Shown: positions 1-8,570 of the stretch, one piece after another | Position numbering within the stretch: position 1 is the first letter of the stretch | Layout of the letters: each line of letters begins with the position of its first letter | Assembly (NCBI GenBank): GCA_036404435.1 | Contig: DASWZN010000021.1 | Location: 1-64,000, forward strand | Origin: DASWZN01 sp036404435 | Lineage (GTDB): Bacteria; Acidobacteriota; Terriglobia; Bryobacterales; Bryobacteraceae | Direction of reading: 5' to 3' | DNA length: 64,000 bases | The notes under the pieces: model-generated | The model's database searches: none | What the model was told of the DNA's origin: nothing | The model's input: only the letters and a program-made list of their open reading frames with translations | Position numbers and translations under genes: made by a program

Positions 1-1
1 C

Positions 2-70
2 AGCGCATCGCTCGCGGTGTGCGCCTTCGCACTGCTGGGCCTAATCGCGAAGCGCCGGCGGCGGGCTTAA
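2..70 (+). CDS. C-terminal tail of a PEP-CTERM-like or membrane-anchored protein (partial)
   Basis: Only the last 22 codons are in the window. They encode a hydrophobic stretch (SLAVCAFALLGLIA) followed at once by KRRRRA and a TAA stop. A single hydrophobic helix capped by a basic cluster at the extreme C-terminus is the layout of PEP-CTERM/exosortase sorting tails, and a complete example occurs at 46327-47151. The PEP motif itself would lie outside the window, so a plain C-terminal membrane anchor is equally possible. The stop overlaps the stop of the convergent epimerase gene. Confidence 0.5.
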   Translation, partial: SASLAVCAFALLGLIAKRRRRA

Positions 71-1272
71 GCCCCCTTCAGCCGCTCCATCATCTCCAAA
101 CAAACCCGGCTATTGTGGTACGGGCACTTCCACGGCCCCACCAAACACGCGTCGTTCTGATCTTCCTTCTCGGTAAAGGGCACGCCCTGCGGGCTCAGCT
201 TCGCGTGCCACTCGCCGTGCACCTTATCGACGACCCGCTCTTCGATGTACTCCCAGGCCCGCCGCGACGCCTCCAGGAACCGCTCGTCGTGCGAAAGCTG
301 CCAGGCGTTGTAGAAACCCACAACCGCTTCCGCCTGCGCCCACCAGTGCTTGTTGGGATCGATGAACACGCCCTTCGAATTGGCCTCATAGAACAGACTG
401 CCGTCCTTGTCCAGGCCTTGCTCGTAAACGGCGAAAGCCATTTCGACTGCCAGCCTTCGGGCGCGAGCGAACAGTTCCGGGTCGCCCAGCACCTCGGCCG
501 CCTCGAAGATCAGCCAGCTCCCTTCGATGTCGTGGCCGAAGGAAATGTGATCCGTGAGCGAGTTCCACTGGTTGTCGAAGAACATCCGGAAGTGCCCGCT
601 CGCGCCGTCCACGATGTGGTCCAGCGTCACTTCGAGCAGCGCCTTCTGCGCGGCCACCAGGCTCGGATCCCTCCACACGCGCAGCAGGTTGGTGTAAGCC
701 TCCATCACGTGCAGATGCGTGTTCATCGACTTCGGGCTGTTCAGATCCTTCTCGCTCAGCCGCAGGTCGTCCAGCGCGCCCCAATCCCGGCTGCACGCCT
801 CCAGATACCCGCCGTACACCGCCTCGCGGCTCTTCTCCTCGATCAGCCGGAATAGCTGCTGCGCCCGCTCCAGGCTTTCGGTCTTGCCCGTGGCCCGGTA
901 GTATTCCGAAAGCCCGTAGATGGCGAAGGCCTGCGCGTAAATCTGCTTGCGCTCGGAGATGGGATGGCCCCGATAGTCCACCATCCAGTAGACGCCGCCG
1001 TACTCCTTGTCCCAGAACTTGTCGAGGATGTAGGCATACGCCCGGTCGGCCATTTCGCGGTACTCGGGATTGCCTAGCAGCCGGTACGCCGCCGAGAACG
1101 TCCACAGGATGCGCGCGTTGATCACCGCGGCCCGCGGCGCTTCCTTCACCACCTTCAGATCGCAAGTGACCGCGCCGTAGAAGCCGCCGTCTTCGCGATC
1201 CACCGTGTGGCGCATCCAGAACGGCAGGATGTTCCCGGTCAGCTCTCTCCTGAACTGTGCCGCCTCCATCAT
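67..1272 (-). CDS. Cellobiose 2-epimerase (AGE family)
   Basis: A 401-residue protein of the N-acylglucosamine 2-epimerase (alpha/alpha)6-barrel family. Family signatures seen are HISFGHDIEGSWL, the WWAQAEAV helix and EWHAKLSPQG, which carry the conserved His/Glu residues that do the proton transfer. Length matches cellobiose 2-epimerases. These convert beta-1,4-linked glucosyl- or mannosyl-glucose at the reducing end, so mannobiose becomes mannosylglucose. The start is the first of two adjacent ATG codons; it overlaps the upstream GH130 stop as ATGA, implying translational coupling. In known mannan pathways the epimerase product is the substrate of a GH130 phosphorylase, which is exactly the neighbour. 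No signal peptide is seen, so it is cytoplasmic. Confidence 0.9.
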   Translation of the reverse strand: MMEAAQFRRELTGNILPFWMRHTVDREDGGFYGAVTCDLKVVKEAPRAAVINARILWTFSAAYRLLGNPEYREMADRAYAYILDKFWDKEYGGVYWMVDYRGHPISERKQIYAQAFAIYGLSEYYRATGKTESLERAQQLFRLIEEKSREAVYGGYLEACSRDWGALDDLRLSEKDLNSPKSMNTHLHVMEAYTNLLRVWRDPSLVAAQKALLEVTLDHIVDGASGHFRMFFDNQWNSLTDHISFGHDIEGSWLIFEAAEVLGDPELFARARRLAVEMAFAVYEQGLDKDGSLFYEANSKGVFIDPNKHWWAQAEAVVGFYNAWQLSHDERFLEASRRAWEYIEERVVDKVHGEWHAKLSPQGVPFTEKEDQNDACLVGPWKCPYHNSRVCLEMMERLKGA

Positions 1273-2456
1273 GCTTCCTCTCCGTGCAGCCGAAGGTTCT
1301 TCTCGATCAGCGCGATCCGCTGCTGCACGCAGGCCGCGCTGCTCAGCGGATCGGGCGGCGTGTTCAGGACGTAATCGAGCAGCCGCTCCACGCTCGTCGT
1401 GACCATGTTGGTGCGCGTATCGGACGCGCCATAGTAAATCAGAACGTCGTCGCCGCGCCGCACCCAGCCGTTCGAAAACGTGACGTTCGAAACGTCGCCG
1501 ATGCGCTCCTCGCCCTCGGGCGCCAGGAAATAGCCGCCGGGCTTCGCAATCACCTTGTAAGGCACCTGCAAGTCGCACAGGAAGCAGTACAGGACGTAGC
1601 GCAGCCCCGCCGCGGTGTTGCGAACCCCGTGCGCCAGGTGCAACCAGCCCTGCTCCGTCTTGATGGGCGCCGGGCCGAGGCCGTTCTTGACCTCGTTGAT
1701 GGTGTGGTATTCGCGGCGGTCCAGAATCGTTTCCTCTTCGATCGTTGCGTGCTCCATGTTCTTCGCCAGCCCCCACCCGATTCCGCCGCCGCTGCCGGCC
1801 TCGATGAAGCTGTCCTGCGGGCGCGTGTAGAAGGCGTATTGGCCGTCGACGAACTCGGGGTGCAGCACGCAATTGCGCTGTTGCGCCGACGGCGTCCGCA
1901 AATCGTCCAGCCGCTCCCACGACTCCAGGTCGCGCGTCCGCGCGATGCCGCACTGCGCCACCGCCGACGACAGATCGCCGGGCGCCGCCGCGGGATCTTT
2001 CCGCTCCGCGCAGAACAGGCCGTAGATCCAGCCGTCCTCGTGCGCCGTCAGCCGCATATCGTAGACGTTGGTCTCCGGAACGGCGCCTTCCGGCATCGTC
2101 ACCGGGTATTCCCAGAAGCGGAATCCATCCACGCCCGTGGCGCTCTCCGCGACGGCGAAGAACGACTTCCGGTCCGCTCCCTCCACCCGCGCCATCAGGA
2201 TCACGTTGCCGTTCCACTCCATGGCGCCCACGTTGAATGCGGCGTTGATGCCGAGGCGCTCCATGAGAAGCGGGTTCGTGGCCGCGTCGAGATCGTAGCG
2301 CCAGAATACGGGCGCGTGGGCCGCCGTCAGCACCGGATAGCGGTAGCGCTGGAACCAGCCGTTCGATTCGGCCAGCGGCTCGTTCCGCCGTTCGATCAGA
2401 TCCTCATGCGCCTGAAGTAACCTCTCTCGTCGAAGCTCGAACTCTGCTTGCGTCAT
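1269..2456 (-). CDS. GH130 phosphorylase, probably 4-O-beta-D-mannosyl-D-glucose phosphorylase
   Basis: A 395-residue five-bladed beta-propeller protein of glycoside hydrolase family 130. Length and blade-like motifs (AAHAPVFWRYDL, GMEWNGNVILMARVEG-like, NEVKNGLGPAPIKT, WLHLAHGVRNT) fit the mannosylglucose phosphorylase group. Such enzymes phosphorolyse beta-1,4-mannosyl-glucose to mannose-1-phosphate and glucose. It is the first gene of a two-gene unit coupled by ATGA to the epimerase. That pairing is the reason to prefer this specificity over other GH130 activities. It has no signal peptide, and no mannanase or transporter is adjacent. A second, divergent GH130 protein lies at 47550-49007. 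Confidence 0.87.
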   Translation of the reverse strand: MTQAEFELRRERLLQAHEDLIERRNEPLAESNGWFQRYRYPVLTAAHAPVFWRYDLDAATNPLLMERLGINAAFNVGAMEWNGNVILMARVEGADRKSFFAVAESATGVDGFRFWEYPVTMPEGAVPETNVYDMRLTAHEDGWIYGLFCAERKDPAAAPGDLSSAVAQCGIARTRDLESWERLDDLRTPSAQQRNCVLHPEFVDGQYAFYTRPQDSFIEAGSGGGIGWGLAKNMEHATIEEETILDRREYHTINEVKNGLGPAPIKTEQGWLHLAHGVRNTAAGLRYVLYCFLCDLQVPYKVIAKPGGYFLAPEGEERIGDVSNVTFSNGWVRRGDDVLIYYGASDTRTNMVTTSVERLLDYVLNTPPDPLSSAACVQQRIALIEKNLRLHGEEA

Positions 2457-2862
2457 ATGGATTCACCATAATACATCGCCGTGGCGCACGCCTCAGCGTG
2501 CCGTGTCCGCACTCCTGCGGACAGGTCTCGCGCCGGCCGGCCCCGAGGGTTCCGCCCTATAGGCGCTGACTGTGCGCCTACCGTTGTTCTCAATCCCTTG
2601 ACGCTTACGCATCGTCGAACGGCATAGGAGTGGGGTGGGGACAACCCGTCAACTGGCCCCGATAGCGGTTTCCGGCGACCCCGTTTTGTTGCCGTTATCT
2701 TCGGAACCGCCTACAAGTACCGCATGCGCAGGATCTGCATCGGGCCATCCTTTCGCACGACGATTCATTGATCAGGAGGCGGCGGGTTCAGGTCGGGATG
2801 TCGCCCACGGCCGGCGGTGACCGCGGCGACACGAGTGCTGCCCGTTGCTAGACTTTCAACAT
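2457..2862. other. Intergenic region with a palindromic repeat copy
   Basis: No gene is supported in this stretch between the divergently oriented GH130 and HEAT-like genes. It contains copy A1 of a dispersed double-hairpin repeat (2481-2524). The rest is GC-rich with no recognisable promoter or terminator. A weak TTG-initiated extension of the downstream gene (from 2845) is not preferred. Confidence 0.6.
2481..2524 (+). repeat. Dispersed double-hairpin repeat, copy A1
   Basis: Starts GTGGCGCACGCCTCAGCGTG and contains two stems. The first is GCACGC-CTCA-GCGTGC. The second is GTCCGCA-CTCC-TGCGGAC. Related copies are at 7164, 8442 and 13033. The second stem differs from those copies by paired (compensatory) changes that keep base pairing. 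A GTGCGCC word downstream (from about 2572) mirrors the GGCGCAC at the start and may mark the far end of a longer element. Confidence 0.75.
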
Positions 2863-4473
2863 ATGCGCCACATTGTTCGTTGGCTGATCCTGCTCCCTGT
2901 GCTCGCGGTTCTGCTCTTGCCCTTCGTGGCCGAGGCAATGGATCAACCGCACTACGATCTCGATTCGCTGGCCTACATGAGCACCGACATCGTTATCGCA
3001 ACCTTGTCGGTGGATACGAAGCAGCGGATTACGGTGACGGTCACCGACACCGTGTATGGGTCATTGCACGCCGGCGACAAACTGGACATGCTTTCTGAAT
3101 TCCTCGCGGGCTTTTTTCGGCCGATGGAAGATGGCCAGCGGATCGTGCTATTCCTCGATGGGCGTCCTCACCAGCCGTACTTGCTGTATCCTGAGGCATC
3201 GAAGTCACCTTTCGCTGTACCGCCCTCGGGCGTCTATTTGATCGACGCCTACGAGCACGTCCATGAGTATTATCAGCGGGACAATCCGGGCCCGTACGTC
3301 GCACAAGGGTATGGGTTCTTCCTAAAAGCGTCGGTCCCAACGAAGGAGGAGGACCTTGCGCTGCCATCTTTGCAGGAGGTGAGAGCAAGGATCTTGGCTT
3401 CCTGGAAGTGGGTCCAGCCTATACGTACGTTGCTGGATAAGGTCGCTACACGAGACGATGTACCTGCGCTGATTAAGCTGACGGATGAGCGGTCGAAAGC
3501 TCACAAGGCGTGTGGTCACGAAATGGGCGACGCGATTCTCGAACGCCTTGGGGTGCAACTCCGTTCGCTGAACGACCCGGATATCGCACTGAGAAGCTAT
3601 TCCCTCGCCCCTGACTGGCGAGCGCCTATCGACTTTGTACAACCCGCAAATGGCAATCGCGACACGGATTTCACTGCCACCCGAGCGAAGTACCTGGTCC
3701 GAACACTGTCCGATACCAAAACAGAGATGCCACTCCGGGCCGCCGCCGCGGAAATCCTCCTCGATTTAAGCAGGTTTCGTAGTCTTAGGCAGACCGTGCA
3801 GACCGATGCCTCGCCCTCGTCCAACCTGCCCTTTGACAATGCGTGGCTGTCGCCTTCGTCCAGCGAGATCCTGGCCGCGGCGAGAACGGTGTTCGACGAT
3901 CCTTCGCAAGACGGCCACCTGCGGAGCCTCTGTCTGCGACTTCTCCCCTTCGATCAGCCGGACGTCGTTGCTGATGTGAAACAGACCTATGGCCGTGCCC
4001 GATCCGAAGAACTCCGCTTCACGATCGAAGAGGCATTTCTCCATATCGGTGATGGCCTCTACGAAAGCCTGAACCCTCCCGGCGGTCCAATAGCCAGCAT
4101 GGTTGGCGCGGCACCGGAACGCGGTTGCGTCGTAGCCAGGGCAGACCACGTCGCGTTCCTGCTGAAATTTCGGGAGCGCCAAGACTCGGTCAAGCAATGG
4201 GGACTCTCTCTGAACCCTCAATTTGTACTGACCAATCTGCGCACTGGCCAGAGCTTCACTCCTAAGATTGATTTCCTGTCGGGGTCGTTGAGGGAATTCA
4301 GTGGGGAGAGGGGTCTCGAATTAAGCCAATCGCTTGACCTTCCCGTCGGAGACTACTCGATGGCGCCTGAATACAGCCGCGACGGCAAGGTCTTCAGCAC
4401 CGGTCATGGACTGGTGGTCGGAATCGCCGATACGCCGCGCGGGAAAAAGCTTTCGGTGAAACCGGTGAAGTAG
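2863..4473 (+). CDS. Secreted protein of unknown function with HEAT-like alpha-helical middle
   Basis: A 536-residue protein with an N-terminal signal peptide (RWLILLPVLAVLLLPFVAEA). Residues of about 25-150 are beta-rich and end in a segment with many Tyr and Pro. About residues 180-400 are helical with regularly spaced Leu/Ala pairs, reminiscent of HEAT or armadillo-like repeats (LRAAAAEILLDLSRF, LRSLCLRLLPFDQPDV). The last 100 residues are again beta-rich. I do not recognise the family. The ATG at 2863 was chosen because it starts the signal peptide directly; a TTG six codons upstream is weaker. It stands alone on this strand. Confidence 0.75.
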   Translation: MRHIVRWLILLPVLAVLLLPFVAEAMDQPHYDLDSLAYMSTDIVIATLSVDTKQRITVTVTDTVYGSLHAGDKLDMLSEFLAGFFRPMEDGQRIVLFLDGRPHQPYLLYPEASKSPFAVPPSGVYLIDAYEHVHEYYQRDNPGPYVAQGYGFFLKASVPTKEEDLALPSLQEVRARILASWKWVQPIRTLLDKVATRDDVPALIKLTDERSKAHKACGHEMGDAILERLGVQLRSLNDPDIALRSYSLAPDWRAPIDFVQPANGNRDTDFTATRAKYLVRTLSDTKTEMPLRAAAAEILLDLSRFRSLRQTVQTDASPSSNLPFDNAWLSPSSSEILAAARTVFDDPSQDGHLRSLCLRLLPFDQPDVVADVKQTYGRARSEELRFTIEEAFLHIGDGLYESLNPPGGPIASMVGAAPERGCVVARADHVAFLLKFRERQDSVKQWGLSLNPQFVLTNLRTGQSFTPKIDFLSGSLREFSGERGLELSQSLDLPVGDYSMAPEYSRDGKVFSTGHGLVVGIADTPRGKKLSVKPVK

Positions 4474-4727
4474 TCGTCAGAGTTCGTATCTGTGCGGCGC
4501 TGGCACACATCGTACCGACACGCGGCTGGAAAGTGGGATTACCGCAAAATAGCTCGTGCGCCACTTGGCCGAATCACGCCCGATCCGTAGACGTTCGCTG
4601 GCCACGCCGCCCCGGGCGGCCGCCCGCGCGGCAAACCGCCTGAGCCGCGCGGTCCTTCGCACCACGCAAACCCGCTCCCCCGACTCCCCCCTCCACGCTT
4701 CGCCCCGCCCGCTCGTCATCCCATTGA
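4474..4727. other. Intergenic region, nothing recognised
   Basis: This lies between two same-strand genes and has no clear promoter, repeat or small gene. The last part is very C-rich and precedes a GTG start with no convincing ribosome binding site. Confidence 0.4.
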
Positions 4728-7157
4728 GTGTCTGTGTGTCGAATTGCGTCGGTGTGCCTGGCCGCAGCCGCGGTGCTGCTGGCGGCCGAGCCGAAGGCCT
4801 CCGATCTCTACCGCCAGGCCCGCAAGGCCGAGCGCCTCGGAGAAGTCGTCCAAGCCTATCTCCTCTATTCCGAGGCTGCTGCCAAGGACCCCTCGCACCC
4901 GGAATACCGCGCGCGCGCGCAAGCTCTCCAGATCCGCGCCGCCCTCAAGGCCCACGCCATGCCCGCCACGGACGCCTCCGGCAGGACCACGTTGGAGCCG
5001 CTCCAGGCCGCCCCGCCGCCCGGCTTTTCGACCGCCATCGCGGAAGCGGACCTGGCCGAGTTGCGCCGCATGAGGCCGCCGCCCAAGCTGGACGCCTCCC
5101 CGGGCGTCAAGTCGCTCGACCTCAGCGGCGACGCCAAGGCCATGTTCTCGCAAGCCGCCGCCGCCTTCGGCCTCGGCGCCGCCTTCGACCCCGAGTACGA
5201 AGCCGGCCCGACCCGCCGCCTGCACCTCGACAATGCCGATTACCGGCAGGCGCTGCGCGCCCTCGAAGCCGCCACCGGGTCTTTCGTTTTCCCCATCGGC
5301 CAGCACCTGATCATGGTGGCCAAGGACACTCAGGCGAAGCGCGTCGCGCTCGAGCCCACCGTCGCGGTGACGGTCCCCATCCCCGACGCCCTCACCGCCC
5401 AGGACGCTCAGGAAGTCGGCCGCGCCGTCCAGCAGGCCCTCGATATCGCCAAGCTCTCGATCGACACCGAGCGCCGCATGGTCCTCATCCGCGATCGCAT
5501 CTCGAGAGTCAGTTCGGCGCGGGAACTCTTCGAGCAACTGGCGCACAGCCGCGCGCAGGTCATGATCGAAATGCAGTTTCTCGAGGTGGATCGCTCCAGT
5601 CTGCTCTCCTACGGCCTCCTCCTGCCCAGTGACTTCCCGATCTCGTTCATAGGCGGCGCGGCCCTGGCCGCTCTTCAGCCCGGGAACCTGCAACTGCAGG
5701 GCTTGCTTGCGAAGCTCGGCAGCGCCATCCCGCTGTCCGAGGTCGCCCATCTGAATCCCATCATGTTCGGCGTCGGAATCGCCAACTCGCAGATCTTCGC
5801 CAGCATGGCCAAGTCGTCCGCCAAGACTCTGCTGGACAGCTCGGTTCGGTCCCTCGATGGCGAGGCCGCCAGCTTCCACGTCGGCAACAAATACCCGATC
5901 CTGACCGGCGAGTTGATGGGGAACTCTGCAACTCCCTTCAGCTCCATTACGACCTTTACGGGCGTCGCGACAACGCAGACGCCCACTGTCTCCTCCGTGC
6001 AGTGGGCCGGCAGTCCGGGGAACTACTCGCTGCTCCTGAGCGGCAGCGGGTTCGGCAACCCCACGGTCGCGCTCACCTTCACCGGGGATGTGTCCAACTT
6101 CGCCATTGCCGACCTGGCCCAGAAGGCTGAATGGGGATACACCGGCGACGCGTTCGGACTGACATTCCTATACTGGACCGACTCGGCCATCGCGGTCTCG
6201 GGTTTCGGAGGTCAGCCCGGCGATGCAGTCGTCATCTCGTTGTGGAATTCGCTCACCCAGGCCGGCGGCACGTGGGGCGGCAATGTGCCCACTACCGCCG
6301 CCACGCCGCTAATCTCGTCCGTCCAGCTCTCCGGAACCGGCCAGGACCTCCAGATCGTTGTGCAGGGTTCCGGATTCGGTCCAGCGCCCTCAACGCTGCC
6401 GGCGGCAGGTTCTTTCGCGGATCTGAACTTCTTCCGGTTCTGGGATTTCCGCAGCCCCTGCGACGCCTCCCCCTCGCTCTTCGAGGCCGGGTTCGGATCG
6501 GACTCCGTGACCCTCGGCTATCAGTCCTGGTCGGATTCGCAAATCGTGATTTCCGGCTTTGGCGGGACATACGGCCGGGGCTGTGCGACTTACCAGAACG
6601 GCGACCCGGTTGCCATCGCCGTCTGGAACACCGCCGGCGCCGGGGTCACCGGACCGCAAACAGCGTGGGGAGGGACGAGTGCCAGCTCGACGGGCACCAC
6701 GTCGACGAGCACCACGTCGGCCGGCGCTCTGGGGAACGTCCCGTCGTTCAACTTCGAGGACCTGGGACTGGTGTTGAAGGTCACGCCGCACGTTCACGGA
6801 ACCGAGGAGGTTTCGCTCGAGGTGACCGCCGAGTTCAAGACCCTCACCGGCGCTTCGTCCAACGGAATTCCCGTCATCGGGACCCGCAAGATCGAGTCCC
6901 GCGTGCGGCTCCGCGACGGCGAATGGGCCATCGTGGCCGGTCTGATGAGCGTCACGGACGCCAAGTCGATCACCGGCATTCCCCTGCTCTCGCGGCTTCC
7001 GCTGATCGGGAACGCCATGCGCGACAACGAGCGCAACCGGCTCGGCACCGATGTCATCCTGCTGCTGAGGCCGGTTCTCCTCGATGCCCCTCCCGACCCA
7101 TCTCTCGCGCACCGCCTGTGGCTCGGCTCCGAAACCCGCCTCGAGATCCCTCTGTAG
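4728..7157 (+). CDS. Secretin-family outer-membrane protein with two inserted Ig/IPT-like repeats
   Basis: An 809-residue secretin (GspD/PilQ class), the ring-forming outer-membrane channel of type II secretion or type IV pili. In order: signal peptide (1-20), a TPR-like segment (25-75), a short secretin N domain (about 165-265), and the secretin core starting with AQVMIEMQFLEVDRS (277-291). The core resumes at FNFEDLGLVLKVTP (674-687) and ends with IPLLSRLPLIGNAMR and TDVILLLRPVLL. Between the core halves lie about 250 residues (about 415-655) with two related repeats; each has an SSVQ...GSGFG start and a SGFGG...W end. This is far longer than the usual loop there. The start is GTG. No other secretion genes are adjacent. 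Confidence 0.85.
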   Translation: MSVCRIASVCLAAAAVLLAAEPKASDLYRQARKAERLGEVVQAYLLYSEAAAKDPSHPEYRARAQALQIRAALKAHAMPATDASGRTTLEPLQAAPPPGFSTAIAEADLAELRRMRPPPKLDASPGVKSLDLSGDAKAMFSQAAAAFGLGAAFDPEYEAGPTRRLHLDNADYRQALRALEAATGSFVFPIGQHLIMVAKDTQAKRVALEPTVAVTVPIPDALTAQDAQEVGRAVQQALDIAKLSIDTERRMVLIRDRISRVSSARELFEQLAHSRAQVMIEMQFLEVDRSSLLSYGLLLPSDFPISFIGGAALAALQPGNLQLQGLLAKLGSAIPLSEVAHLNPIMFGVGIANSQIFASMAKSSAKTLLDSSVRSLDGEAASFHVGNKYPILTGELMGNSATPFSSITTFTGVATTQTPTVSSVQWAGSPGNYSLLLSGSGFGNPTVALTFTGDVSNFAIADLAQKAEWGYTGDAFGLTFLYWTDSAIAVSGFGGQPGDAVVISLWNSLTQAGGTWGGNVPTTAATPLISSVQLSGTGQDLQIVVQGSGFGPAPSTLPAAGSFADLNFFRFWDFRSPCDASPSLFEAGFGSDSVTLGYQSWSDSQIVISGFGGTYGRGCATYQNGDPVAIAVWNTAGAGVTGPQTAWGGTSASSTGTTSTSTTSAGALGNVPSFNFEDLGLVLKVTPHVHGTEEVSLEVTAEFKTLTGASSNGIPVIGTRKIESRVRLRDGEWAIVAGLMSVTDAKSITGIPLLSRLPLIGNAMRDNERNRLGTDVILLLRPVLLDAPPDPSLAHRLWLGSETRLEIPL

Positions 7158-7163
7158 AGCCGC

Positions 7164-7179
7164 GTGGCGCACGCCTCAG
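7164..7179 (+). repeat. Truncated copy A2 of the dispersed repeat
   Basis: GTGGCGCACGCCTCAG, identical to the first 16 bases of copy A1, beginning 6 bases after the secretin stop codon. The second hairpin is absent, so it is a partial copy. Confidence 0.55.
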
Positions 7180-7347
7180 TGCTGAAAAACTCCCTGGGCA
7201 AGCCGAAGCATGCCCCACGTGCGGCTGCAAGTCATTGGTTTGCCATGTGGGATAAGCTTCAGCTTGTCCTCTCCCAGCTGAAGCAAATGGTTTTTATCCG
7301 CGTTGATCTGCGTTCATCTGCGGCTCAGATTGTCTTCTGGGACTTCT

Positions 7348-8352
7348 CTAGTTGCCGCTCGGAGTCGCCGCCGCGTTCGCCTTCACGAACGCGTCCACAT
7401 TGCTCTTGTCCACCAGCGTCGCGCCCGTGTCGACGAAATTCGGAAACGGCGACCGCGTGTCCTCGGCCCAGTTCCCCGCGAGCGACGGCGGCTTCTGATG
7501 ATGCAGCACGTCCAGCACTTTGAGCCCGAAGTACGCCATCGTGTACGGCCTCTGCGCCAGCGTCGCGGCGATCATCCCTTTCTGAATCCACTCCAGCGTC
7601 CGCGGATCGGTATCCATTGCGATGACGACCTTGCCCTTAACGTTCTTGCGGTCGAGCACGTCGGCCACCTCCGCGCAGGCCTGCGCTTCCAGGCACACGA
7701 ACGCGTCCACCGGCCGGTTCTTCTCGATGAACTCGGTGGTGCGGTCGAACGCGATCCGCGGGTCGCCCTTGATGTCCACCGTCTCGACGACCTTGATGCC
7801 GGGGCTGCTCTTCAGCGCGTCTTCGTAGCCGTGCCACCGCTCCCGCAGGTTCGCCTGCTCCGGTATGGTGAAGAACACCACGTTGCCCTTGCCCTGAAGC
7901 TGCCGCACCAGTATGGCGCCGCCCCGCTGCCCGGCCTCGTAGTTGTCCGTTCCAATGAACATCATGCGCTTGCTCGCGGGCGAGTCCGAGTCCAGCGTGA
8001 TCACGGCAATGCCCTGAGCGATGGCGCTATCGATCTCCGGTTTCAGCAACTCGGAATCGGCGGCCGAAACCAGAATGCCGGTCGGCTTCTTCTCCCGCAC
8101 CACCTTCACGAATTGCTGGAGTTGCACTTGGGGATCGTACGTCTCGGGACCCACAATGTCGGACCTGACCTTCAGATCGTTTGCCGCCTGGCTGAAACCG
8201 GCGGCGGCGGCCTGCCAATACGGGATCTTCGTGTTCGTAGCGACAAGGACGTAAAACTCGGTCGAGTCGTGGGCCGACCCGCCACAACTGACCAGCGGCA
8301 GCACCAGCGCTGGGACCGCCAGGATTGAGAGGATGTTGTTCCGTTGAGACAT
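7348..8352 (-). CDS. Sugar-type ABC transporter substrate-binding lipoprotein
   Basis: A 334-residue periplasmic binding protein of the RbsB-like class (type 1 fold). A lipoprotein signal ends in PLVSC-GG, so it is predicted to be membrane-anchored in the periplasm. Fold motifs seen are IPYWQAAAAGF, GILVSAAD, AVITLDSDSP, IGTDNYEAG and VVIAMDTDPRTLEWI. Members of this family bind sugars, or AI-2-like ligands. No permease or ATPase gene is next to it, so it is an orphan component here; partners may be elsewhere. The start ATG at 8352 follows directly from the signal sequence. Confidence 0.85.
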   Translation of the reverse strand: MSQRNNILSILAVPALVLPLVSCGGSAHDSTEFYVLVATNTKIPYWQAAAAGFSQAANDLKVRSDIVGPETYDPQVQLQQFVKVVREKKPTGILVSAADSELLKPEIDSAIAQGIAVITLDSDSPASKRMMFIGTDNYEAGQRGGAILVRQLQGKGNVVFFTIPEQANLRERWHGYEDALKSSPGIKVVETVDIKGDPRIAFDRTTEFIEKNRPVDAFVCLEAQACAEVADVLDRKNVKGKVVIAMDTDPRTLEWIQKGMIAATLAQRPYTMAYFGLKVLDVLHHQKPPSLAGNWAEDTRSPFPNFVDTGATLVDKSNVDAFVKANAAATPSGN

Positions 8353-8441
8353 GATGATGGCCTTCTATCGAGAGCCTCCGAACGAGTATAGACCAACCCT
8401 GCGGCGCCCGTCGAGTCGCGCTTCAAGCGAGCCAGTGCCCC

Positions 8442-8484
8442 TGGCGCGGGCTTTAGCCTGCCGTGTCGGCACTCGTGCCGACAC
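8442..8484 (+). repeat. Dispersed double-hairpin repeat, copy A3
   Basis: Its second stem is GTGTCGGCA-CTCG-TGCCGACAC, nine perfect base pairs. The first stem is degraded relative to copies A1 and A4. A GTGTGCGCC word follows at about 8522, in the position of the possible inverted end seen after A1. It lies between the binding-protein gene and the upstream hypothetical gene. Confidence 0.7.
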
Positions 8485-8570
8485 CTTGGCGTCGAGACGG
8501 GTCTCAACGCGGCGCGTATGAGTGTGCGCCCTACAACGGACCGCCTCGGGAGGGTGCTCCAAACAGGACT

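Noticed and set aside
1273..2217. Upstream in-frame extension of the cellobiose 2-epimerase
   Set aside because: The extension lies inside the GH130 gene and reads as Arg/Gly-rich nonsense. The epimerase homology begins at the ATGA-coupled start.
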